Assembly: GCF_024519315.1 (NCBI RefSeq)
Contig: NZ_JANIIC010000025.1
Span: forward strand, 62,001-126,000
Reading direction: 5' to 3'
From: Streptomyces malaysiensis subsp. samsunensis
GTDB taxonomy: Bacteria > Actinomycetota > Actinomycetes > Streptomycetales > Streptomycetaceae
Length of the DNA: 64,000 bases
The notes under the pieces were generated by a model. That model was not told where the DNA came from. It worked only from the letters and a program-made list of their open reading frames with translations, and ran no database searches. This document shows, piece after piece, positions 57,642-64,000 of this stretch (the first letter of the stretch is position 1; each line of letters begins with the position of its first letter). A program made the translations under genes and the position numbers.

Positions 57642-59099
57642 TCAGATGATGCCGAACGCGAGACCCGCGGCGAGCACCACCAGGGAGGTGAGCGCCGCCC
57701 ATTTCACGGTGAACCGGGTGTGGTCGCCGAATTCGACCTTCGCCATGCCGACGAGGACGTAGACGGCGGGGACCAGCGGGCTCGACATGTGCAGGGCCTG
57801 TCCGACGAGCGAGGCGCGGGCGATCTCCAGCGCGGAGACCCCGTGCGCGGCCCCGGCCTCGGCGAGGATCGGCACGATGCCGAAGTAGAAGCCGTCGTTG
57901 GACATGAAGTAGGTGAGCGGGAGGGACAGCACACCGGTGACGACGGCCATGTGCGGGCCCATGCCCTCGGGGACGCCGTCGACCAGCCAGCGGGCCATGT
58001 GCTCGACCATGCCGGTGCCGGTGAGGACGCCGGTGAAGACGGCCGCGGCGAAGACCATTCCGGAGACGTTGACCACGTTCTCGGCGTGTGCGGCGATACG
58101 GGCCTTCTGATCGTTCATATGCGGGAAGTTGACGGTGAGCGCGACGGCGGCGGCCAGCAGGAAGAGGACCGGGATCGGCATGGTCTCGGTCACCATCAGG
58201 GCGAGCAGCGCGACGGTCAGGGCCGCGTTGAACCAGTAGAGCTTGGGGCGCAGGGTGGCGCGGTGGGGGTCGAGCCCCTTGAACTCGTCGTCGTCCTCGT
58301 CGGAGGAGGCATTCGAGGAGCCGGAGCCGTTCGCGGACGCCGCCTCCGCGTCTGTGCCGGAGCCCGCGCCGCCGCCGGTCAGGGCGGGCTTGCCGCCCTG
58401 ACGGCCGTTGGCGCCCTTGCCGCCGGAGCCCGCGCCGACCAGCACCTGCTCCGGCTCGTCCGCGGTGACCCCGTCCAGCGTCAGCACGCCAAGGCGCCTG
58501 CGCTCGCGCAGACCGAGGCCGTAGGAGAGGGCGATCACGAAGAGCAGGCCGACCGCGAGGGCCGGGATCATGGGCACGAAGATGTCGCTCGCGTCGACCT
58601 TGAGCGCGGCGGCGGCGCGGGCGGTCGGGCCGCCCCAGGGCAGCGTGTTCATCACGCCGTTGGCCATGGCCGCGACACCGGTCATCACCACCAGGCTCAT
58701 CTTGAGCCGCCGGTAGAGCGGCACCATGGCCGACACGGTGATCATGAAGGTGGTGGAGCCGTCGCCGTCGAGCGAGACGACCGCCGCGAGGATCGCGGTG
58801 CCGACCACCACCCGCATCGGATCCGCCTTGCAGAACCGCAGGATGAGCCGGACGATCGGGTCGAAGAGGCCGACGTCGATCATCACCCCGAAGTAGATGA
58901 TCGCGAACATCAGCATGGCGGCCGTAGGTGCCAGATCGCCGACGCCCTTGAGGACGTAGTCCCCGAGGTGCGCCCCCTTCCCGACAAGCACACAGAACAG
59001 CGCGGGGATGAGCACCAGGGCGCCCATCGGGGACATCTTCTTCATCATGATCAGGACAAGGAATGTCGCGATCATGACGAAGCCGAGGATGGTCAGCAT
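57642..59099 (-). CDS. CitMHS-family metal-citrate transporter
   Basis: The 485-residue secondary transporter has about twelve helices, with VSLDGDGSTTFMITVSAMVP, NGVMNTLPWGGPTARAAAAL and YFMSNDGFYFGIVPILAEAG as the conserved re-entrant segments of the CitMHS family, which imports citrate complexed with a divalent metal. A hydrophilic loop of ~75 residues (about 215-285), Gly/Ser/Asp-rich, divides the halves and is longer than usual. No two-component system accompanies it here. Confidence 0.92.
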   Translation of the reverse strand: MLTILGFVMIATFLVLIMMKKMSPMGALVLIPALFCVLVGKGAHLGDYVLKGVGDLAPTAAMLMFAIIYFGVMIDVGLFDPIVRLILRFCKADPMRVVVGTAILAAVVSLDGDGSTTFMITVSAMVPLYRRLKMSLVVMTGVAAMANGVMNTLPWGGPTARAAAALKVDASDIFVPMIPALAVGLLFVIALSYGLGLRERRRLGVLTLDGVTADEPEQVLVGAGSGGKGANGRQGGKPALTGGGAGSGTDAEAASANGSGSSNASSDEDDDEFKGLDPHRATLRPKLYWFNAALTVALLALMVTETMPIPVLFLLAAAVALTVNFPHMNDQKARIAAHAENVVNVSGMVFAAAVFTGVLTGTGMVEHMARWLVDGVPEGMGPHMAVVTGVLSLPLTYFMSNDGFYFGIVPILAEAGAAHGVSALEIARASLVGQALHMSSPLVPAVYVLVGMAKVEFGDHTRFTVKWAALTSLVVLAAGLAFGII

Positions 59100-59220
59100 A
59101 GTTGGCTACCTCACGTTCGCCTTTGAACTCCCCCAGATTTGGCGGTCGAGGTGACGTTAGGTGGCGCAACTTTCCGTTAACAAGGTCTTGACGCGTGAGC
59201 AATAAGCGCAAAACCCCAGG

Positions 59221-61449
59221 TCAGTGCCGTAGTGAGGGTGAGACGTGCACCGGATGGCCATTGAGCACCGCCGTACCGGAGAGCGGGTCCAGCCGTGAGC
59301 CGTCGAAGAGCTGGTTGACGTTGACCCCGGGGCGGGCCCCGGCCACCGACAGCCGGACGCCGGGGCGGGCATGGCCCCAGCCGTGCGGCAGGCTCACCAC
59401 TCCGGCCCGTACCGCGTCCGTCACCTCGACCGGCACCTCCAGCTCCCCGCCGTCGCCCTTGACCCGGGCCAGCCCGCCGTCGTCCAGGCCCAGCCGGACG
59501 GCATCCTCGGGGTGCACCTGGAGCGTGCAGCGGTTGCTGCCGCCCATCAGGGCCGGGACGTTGTGCATCCAGCTGTTGTTGGAGCGCAGATGGCGGCGGC
59601 CGACCAGGAGCAGCCCCGCGGGCCGGTCGGCCAGCGACCGGCGCAGCCGGTCCACATCGGCGGCCAGCGGCTCCGGGCACAGCTCCACCGTGCCGCTGCG
59701 GGTCTTCAGCAGCCCGGGGACGCGCGGCCGCAGCGGCCCCAGGTCGATGCCGTGCGGATGGGCGAGCAGCTTCTCCAGGCTCAGCCCGTCGGGGTCGGCG
59801 CCGAATCCATCGCCGTACGGGCCCAGGCGCAGCATCATGTCCAGCCGGCGCTCGGGGCCGTCCACCCCGGTCAGCCGCGCGGCCAGCGCACCGGGCTCGC
59901 GTCCGTGCACCGGGGACGCCGGGTCGGCCACCTCCTTGCCGAGGGTCCCCTGGATCACCATCGCGTCCACCGCCTCCGGGTCCGCGCCGCCCTGCCCGCT
60001 CGCGCACAGCACCAGCCGCGCCAGGATGGCGCTCTCGCTGATCCGGTCCGCCTCCAGCGGGATCGCCGGGCGGGAGTAGCGGACCTGGTTGCGCACGGCC
60101 AGGCTGTTGAACGCGTAGTCGAAGTGGGGGCTGCGGCTGGGCGGGGGCGGGGGCAGCACCACATGAGCGTGGCGCGAGGTCTCGTTGAGGTACGGATCGA
60201 CGCTGACCATGAAGTCGAGCCCGGCCAGCGCCCGGTCGAGGCGGTCGCCGTCCGGTGCGGAGAGCACGGGGTTGGCCGCGATCGACAGCACCGCCCGTAT
60301 CCGCCCCTCGCCCTCGGTCTCGATCTCCTCGGCGAGCGCGACGGTGGGCAGTTCGCCCTTGGCCTCGGAGTATCCGCTGACCCTGCTGTGCCAGCGGCCG
60401 AGCGCGAACCCCTTGCCGGGCCGCGCCGGGCGCTCCCGCCGCCCGGTCGCGGCGAGCGGGAACATCATGCCGCCCGGCCGGTCCAGCTGGCCGATGAGCA
60501 CATTGACCACATCGACCAGCCAGCTGGTGAGGGTGCCGAACTCCACGGTGGTGGAGCCGATCCGCCCGTACACCACACCCTTGGGCGCGGCCGCCAGCTC
60601 ACGGGCGAGGGTGCGGATCTCCTCGGCGGGCACATCGCACGCCCCGGCCACCGCCTCCGGCGGGAAGTCCGCGGCCAGCCGCCGCACCTCGGCCACCCCG
60701 CTGATGTGCTCGGCGAGCGGGCCGGGCGCCACCAGGTCCTCGGCGAAGAGCACCTGCACCATGGCGAAGAGCAGCAGCGCGTCGGTGCCGGGCCGGATCG
60801 CCACATGGCGGTCGGCCATCGCGGCCGTACGGGTGCGCCGGGGGTCGACCACCACCAGCCGGCCGCCGCGCCGCCGCAGCGCCCGCAGCCGTCCGGGGAA
60901 GTCGGGGGCGGTGCACAGACTGCCGTTGGAGTCCAGCGGGTTGGCGCCGAGCATCAGCAGATGGTCCGTACGGTCCAGATCGGGCACCGGAAGCGCGTTG
61001 GCGTCGCCGTACAGCAGCCCGCTGGAGACATGCTTGGGCATCTGGTCGAGGGTGCTGGCGCTGAAGACGTTACGGGTGCGCAGCGCGCCCAGCAGCAGCG
61101 GCGGATAGAGCCCTCCGGCCACGGTGTGCACATTGGGGTTGCCGAGCACGACCCCCACGGACTGCGGTCCGTGCTCGCGCAGCAGCGGGGCCAGCCCCTC
61201 CGCCACGGCGGCGAACGCCTCGTCCCAGCCGGTCTCCTCCAGGCGCCCGGCGCGGCGTACGAGGGGGCGGCGCAGCCGGTCGGGGTCGGCGTCGAGCTCC
61301 CCGAACGCGGCGCCCTTGGGGCAGATGAATCCGTTGCTGAAGACGTCCTCGCGATCGCCGCGGGCCCCGGCCACCCTCCCCTCGTCGATGGTGAGGGTCA
61401 GCCCGCAAGTGGCCTCGCAGAGCGGGCAGATACGCAGGGCAGTGCTCAT
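59221..61449 (-). CDS. Molybdopterin-dependent oxidoreductase (formate dehydrogenase/nitrate reductase-like)
   Basis: The 742-residue DMSO-reductase-family enzyme starts with a [4Fe-4S] motif, ICPLCEATCGLTLT then FICPKGAAF, followed by the MGD-binding segments LLMLGANPLDSNGS, VVDPRRTRTAAMADRHVAIR and, at the C-terminus, a molydop-binding domain (RSNNSWMHNVPALMGGSNRC, LPHGWGHARPG). No Tat signal is seen, so it is cytoplasmic. The Mo ligand position after STLDQMPKHVSS lacks an obvious Cys or Sec. GGGAGAG precedes ATG 61449. Its promoter carries the acyl-CoA TetR-type palindrome, suggesting a role tied to that regulon. Confidence 0.88.
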   Translation of the reverse strand: MSTALRICPLCEATCGLTLTIDEGRVAGARGDREDVFSNGFICPKGAAFGELDADPDRLRRPLVRRAGRLEETGWDEAFAAVAEGLAPLLREHGPQSVGVVLGNPNVHTVAGGLYPPLLLGALRTRNVFSASTLDQMPKHVSSGLLYGDANALPVPDLDRTDHLLMLGANPLDSNGSLCTAPDFPGRLRALRRRGGRLVVVDPRRTRTAAMADRHVAIRPGTDALLLFAMVQVLFAEDLVAPGPLAEHISGVAEVRRLAADFPPEAVAGACDVPAEEIRTLARELAAAPKGVVYGRIGSTTVEFGTLTSWLVDVVNVLIGQLDRPGGMMFPLAATGRRERPARPGKGFALGRWHSRVSGYSEAKGELPTVALAEEIETEGEGRIRAVLSIAANPVLSAPDGDRLDRALAGLDFMVSVDPYLNETSRHAHVVLPPPPPSRSPHFDYAFNSLAVRNQVRYSRPAIPLEADRISESAILARLVLCASGQGGADPEAVDAMVIQGTLGKEVADPASPVHGREPGALAARLTGVDGPERRLDMMLRLGPYGDGFGADPDGLSLEKLLAHPHGIDLGPLRPRVPGLLKTRSGTVELCPEPLAADVDRLRRSLADRPAGLLLVGRRHLRSNNSWMHNVPALMGGSNRCTLQVHPEDAVRLGLDDGGLARVKGDGGELEVPVEVTDAVRAGVVSLPHGWGHARPGVRLSVAGARPGVNVNQLFDGSRLDPLSGTAVLNGHPVHVSPSLRH

Positions 61450-61503
61450 CGGTCTCTCCCAAGGACGGCGGCGAGGCGGCGATGCACGCCGGACCCGCTC
61501 ACC

Positions 61504-61521
61504 ATACCGACTGGTTGGCAT
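61504..61521. promoter_or_regulatory. TetR-type operator, site 3 of 3
   Basis: ATACCGACTGGTTGGCAT matches site 1 at 17 of 18 positions. It lies 54 bp upstream of the molybdopterin oxidoreductase start, 37-42 kb from the other two sites. Confidence 0.7.
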
Positions 61522-61597
61522 GTCGGGGAGGGATCGACGGGAACTCCTGAGCGGAGGGAGCCGCCGAGCGGGCGGGAGCTCGGCCGGAGGGAGCCCC

Positions 61598-61652
61598 TGA
61601 TGGGCGGGCAAACCCCCGATGGGCGGGGAACCCCCGATGGGCGGGGAACCCC
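61598..61652. repeat. 18-bp tandem repeat, about three units
   Basis: CGATGGGCGGGGAACCCC occurs at 61617-61634 and 61635-61652, preceded by a variant unit from 61598. It sits between the operator at 61504 and the TetR gene end. Confidence 0.85.
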
Positions 61653-61676
61653 CGTCGCCCCCTCGACCTCCCCGGG

Positions 61677-62345
61677 TCAGTCCAGGACCCGGGCCAGATA
61701 GGCGCGCAGCAGTTCCTTCGTCTCCGCCACGATCGCCGGATCGCCCTCCGGGTCCATCCGGAAGGCCAGCCGCAGCAGCGCGTCCGCCGTCTCGACCGCG
61801 AGCAGGAAGGCCACCCGCAGCCGCTCCTCGGCCGCCTCGTCCCGGCCGCCCCCGAGCCGGTCGGCGAGCAGTGTCCGCAGCCGGTCGGCCACCAGATGGT
61901 TGGGCTGCTCCGGCGGCTCGGTCGCCGGGACCGGATGCCCGAACTCGATGAGCGCGAAGCCGGGCGCCCCGCGCTTCATCGCCAGGTACTCGTCGACGAC
62001 GACGTCCATCGCCTCCCGCCAGCCGCCGCCCCCGGCCCCTCCGGCGTCGGAAGTGGCCGAGACGCCCGAAGTGGCCGAGACACCCGAGGCGGCCAGCCGC
62101 CGGGTGATCCGCTCGGCGTACTCGTCCAGATTGCGGTGGGCCAGGGCCTCGGCCATCGCCCGCTTGTTGGAGAAGAACCGGTAGACCGAGCCGATGGGGA
62201 CACCGGCGCGCTCGGCGACGGCCCGGGTGCTGAGCTCTTCGTAGCTGACCTCGTCGAGCAGCTCGGCGCAGGCGTCGAGGATCCGGCCGAGGCGCTCGGC
62301 GCTGCGGCGCTGGACCGGATTGCGGCGGAGGGGCGGTATGGGCAC
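61677..62345 (-). CDS. TetR-family regulator next to hmgA
   Basis: A 222-residue TetR protein with HTH ILDACAELLDEVSYEELSTR then AVAERAGVPIGSVYRFFSNK. A short 18-bp duplication encodes SGVSATSGVSAT in the first ligand-domain loop. GTG 62345 was chosen because the protein then begins VPIPPLRRNPVQRRSAERLG, the usual start of this subfamily; ATG 62366 is possible. It is divergent from homogentisate dioxygenase with about 97 bp between, so regulation of hmgA and itself is likely. Confidence 0.85.
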   Translation of the reverse strand: MPIPPLRRNPVQRRSAERLGRILDACAELLDEVSYEELSTRAVAERAGVPIGSVYRFFSNKRAMAEALAHRNLDEYAERITRRLAASGVSATSGVSATSDAGGAGGGGWREAMDVVVDEYLAMKRGAPGFALIEFGHPVPATEPPEQPNHLVADRLRTLLADRLGGGRDEAAEERLRVAFLLAVETADALLRLAFRMDPEGDPAIVAETKELLRAYLARVLD

Positions 62346-62365
62346 GCCACCATCCTGCCCGATCA

Positions 62366-62395
62366 TTGACGCACCCGGGTTTCGATTCCTATCGT
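62366..62395 (+). promoter_or_regulatory. Sigma-70-type promoter of hmgA
   Basis: TTGACG (62366-62371) and TATCGT (62390-62395) are separated by 18 bp. Transcription would start near 62402, about 40 bases before the hmgA ATG. Confidence 0.65.
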
Positions 62396-62442
62396 CTAAC
62401 AGAGGAATAAGCGGTGCGGCGACGGAGCGGCGGGAGCGCACG

Positions 62443-63780
62443 ATGGGCGACGGGACAGGGATCGAGCAGGCGCGTAAGACGGCCGAAGGGCTGGTCTACG
62501 CCTCCGGATTCGGCAATGAGCACAGCAGCGAGGCCGTGCCCGGCGCACTGCCCGTGGGCCGTAACTCCCCCCAGCGCGCGCCACTCGGGCTCTACGCGGA
62601 GCAGCTGAGCGGCGCCGCCTTCACCGAGCCGCGGGCCGTCAACCGCCGCTCGTGGCTGTACCGCATCCGGCCCTCCGCCGCGCATCCGCCGTTCACCCGG
62701 ATCGAGGGCGGCGCGCTGCGCGGCGCGCCCTTCACCGAGGCCGTGCCCGACCCCAACCGGCTGCGCTGGGATCCGCTGCCGGAGCCGCCGGAGGGCACCG
62801 ACTTCCTCACCGGGCTGTGGACGCTGGGCGGCAACGGCGACGCCACCCAGCGCGCCGGCATGGCCATCCACCTCTACGCCGCCAACGCGTCCATGACCGA
62901 CCGGGTGTTCAGCGACGCGGACGGTGAGCTGCTGATCGTCCCCGAGCGGGGCGGGCTGCTGCTGCGCACCGAGTTCGGGCTGCTGCGTGCCGAGCCAGGT
63001 CACGTGGCGCTGATCCCGCGCGGGGTGCGGTTCCGGGTGGAGCCGCTGGAGCCCGTGGTGCGCGGCTATGTGTGCGAGAACTACGGCCGCCCCTTCACCC
63101 TTCCCGACCTCGGCCCGATCGGCGCCAACGGGCTGGCGAACCCCCGGGACTTCCTCGCCCCGGTCGCGGCGTACGAGGACGTGGAGCGCCCGGTGGAGGT
63201 GGTCAACAAGTTCTGCGGCAATCTGTGGGCCGCCACCTACGACCACTCGCCGCTGGACGTGGTCGCCTGGCACGGCACCCATGTGCCGTACGTGTACGAC
63301 CTGCGCCGCTTCAATGTGCTCGGGACCATCAGCTACGACCACCCGGACCCGTCCATCTTCACGGTGCTCACCTCGCCCTCCGACACCCCCGGGCTCGCGG
63401 GCGTGGACTTCGTGGTCTTCGCGCCGCGCTGGCTGGTCGGGGAGGACACCTTCCGGCCGCCGTACTTCCACCGCAATGTGATGAGCGAGTACATGGGGCT
63501 GATCGAGGGCGCGTACGACGCGAAGACCGGCGGCGCGGGGGGCTTCGTACCGGGCGGTGGCTCACTGCACAACATGATGTCCGCGCACGGCCCGGACCAT
63601 GAGACGTATCTGCGGGCGAGCGCCGCCGAGCTGGCGCCACAGAAGCTGGACGACGGGCTGGCCTTCATGTTCGAGACCCGCTGGCCGGTCACGGCCACCC
63701 GGCAGGCGCTGGAGGCGGACCACCTCCAGGGGCGCTATGACGACGTATGGCAGGGTCTGGAGCGCCATTTCCGCCCCTGA
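62443..63780 (+). CDS. hmgA: Homogentisate 1,2-dioxygenase
   Basis: The 445-residue non-haem iron dioxygenase opens homogentisate to maleylacetoacetate in tyrosine/phenylalanine catabolism. YASGFGNEHSSEAVPGALPV is the typical start; RVFSDADGELLIVPERGGLL and HVALIPRGVRFRVE belong to the cupin barrel; YFHRNVMSEYMGLIEG (His, Glu) and NMMSAHGPDHETYLRAS (His) supply iron ligands. GGGAG precedes ATG 62443. The length is normal. TetR is divergent, GntR follows on the same strand after 45 bp. Confidence 0.95.
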   Translation: MGDGTGIEQARKTAEGLVYASGFGNEHSSEAVPGALPVGRNSPQRAPLGLYAEQLSGAAFTEPRAVNRRSWLYRIRPSAAHPPFTRIEGGALRGAPFTEAVPDPNRLRWDPLPEPPEGTDFLTGLWTLGGNGDATQRAGMAIHLYAANASMTDRVFSDADGELLIVPERGGLLLRTEFGLLRAEPGHVALIPRGVRFRVEPLEPVVRGYVCENYGRPFTLPDLGPIGANGLANPRDFLAPVAAYEDVERPVEVVNKFCGNLWAATYDHSPLDVVAWHGTHVPYVYDLRRFNVLGTISYDHPDPSIFTVLTSPSDTPGLAGVDFVVFAPRWLVGEDTFRPPYFHRNVMSEYMGLIEGAYDAKTGGAGGFVPGGGSLHNMMSAHGPDHETYLRASAAELAPQKLDDGLAFMFETRWPVTATRQALEADHLQGRYDDVWQGLERHFRP

Positions 63781-63825
63781 ACGCCCCCGTGCGGCCGCTG
63801 CCGTCGACTCATGACCGGAGACCGC

Positions 63826-64000
63826 GTGACCACCTTCGCCCCCGACTCCCTCGCCCTCAACCGCAAGTTGCCGCTGTGGTACCAGGTCTCGCAGTCGCTG
63901 CGGGCCTCCATACTCGGGCGGGCCCCGCACGATCCGCTGCGGCTGCCGACCGAGGACCGGCTCGCCGAGCACTACGGGGTCAGCGTGCTCACCATGCGGC
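63826..64000 (+). CDS. GntR-family regulator, N-terminal part (3' end outside window)
   Basis: The visible 58 residues hold a GntR winged HTH: LPLWYQVSQSLRASILGRAP, LRLPTEDRLAEHYGVSVLTM. GTG 63826 was chosen because CCGGAG lies 5 nt upstream; an in-frame ATG at 63811 is possible. The spacing suggests a UTRA-type ligand domain would follow, but it is beyond the window. It follows hmgA on the same strand and may regulate aromatic catabolism. Confidence 0.85.
   Translation, partial: MTTFAPDSLALNRKLPLWYQVSQSLRASILGRAPHDPLRLPTEDRLAEHYGVSVLTMR

Noticed and set aside
56344..59211. Minus-strand open frame of about 955 codons
   Set aside because: It lies in another frame of the MFS and CitMHS genes, which have clear family motifs; its translation is low-complexity Arg/Gly/Ala.
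1..64000. tRNA, rRNA, tmRNA or riboswitch genes
   Set aside because: No cloverleaf-like segment with CCA-type end, no rRNA-conserved stretch and no known riboswitch core was recognised by eye; short or divergent RNAs could still be missed.

Overview
The window reads as chromosomal DNA of a Streptomyces-type actinomycete. GC content is very high, third codon positions are almost always G/C, starts include GTG, and neighbouring genes often overlap by ATGA or GTGA. The gene families (HxlR, ECF41 sigma, DUF202 pairs, DrrAB-type ABC exporters, toastrack/DUF4097) are typical of the genus. I see no rRNA, tRNA, CRISPR array, transposase or plasmid/phage gene.

Layout. 1-8.1 kb: two NmrA-type oxidoreductases, an AraC regulator missing its middle, a GT4/GT2/GH6 polysaccharide group, and a cytochrome b561 plus sulfite-oxidase-fold pair. 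8.4-11.8 kb: one apparent operon of a ribbon-helix-helix regulator, a toastrack protein and a DrrAB-like ABC exporter, with a probable leaderless start. 12-19 kb: FAD dehydrogenase, Gly-rich membrane protein, NUDIX, two DUF202 proteins, NADP oxidoreductase, F420-reductase-like protein and HxlR. 19.3-24.9 kb: an acyl-CoA catabolism group (phosphotransferase, acyl-CoA dehydrogenase; SDR, CoA ligase, TetR) whose two promoters share a palindrome that recurs at 61.5 kb. 25-32.8 kb: LysR, an alpha/beta-hydrolase-like protein lacking its nucleophile Ser, penicillin acylase, a small zinc-ribbon protein, and MaoC plus a second TetR sharing another operator.

33.3-53.5 kb is the centrepiece, a biosynthetic gene cluster (BGC). 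The left arm (minus strand) makes 4-amino-4-deoxychorismate from a class II DAHP synthase and a fused PabAB. The right arm (plus strand) has dedicated MEP-pathway genes (IspH, DXS, IspG), a polyprenyl (GGPP-type) synthase, a PobA-type hydroxylase with the carboxylate pocket intact, a UbiA-type prenyltransferase, an ANL adenylating enzyme, a Pyr4/PaxB-like membrane terpene cyclase, a CreE-like flavoenzyme, a CreD-like lyase and an MMPL exporter. Read together, this predicts an aminobenzoate-derived meroditerpenoid whose arylamine is treated with enzymatically made nitrous acid (aspartate-nitrosuccinate pathway), giving a diazo compound, an N-N product or a deaminated ring. I know of no described product with this combination.

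54-64 kb: a class IV PLP enzyme (possible PabC) coupled to an ECF41 sigma factor, DUF402, an MFS transporter, a CitMHS citrate transporter, a molybdopterin oxidoreductase, TetR, homogentisate dioxygenase and the start of a GntR regulator.

Intergenic DNA is unusually rich in short tandem repeats (units of 8, 9, 10, 17, 18, 19, 21, 89 and 176 bp) and holds at least three elements bounded by inverted repeats with a common CCCCGCCCC-type arm. One lies inside the BGC operon and one at its right edge.
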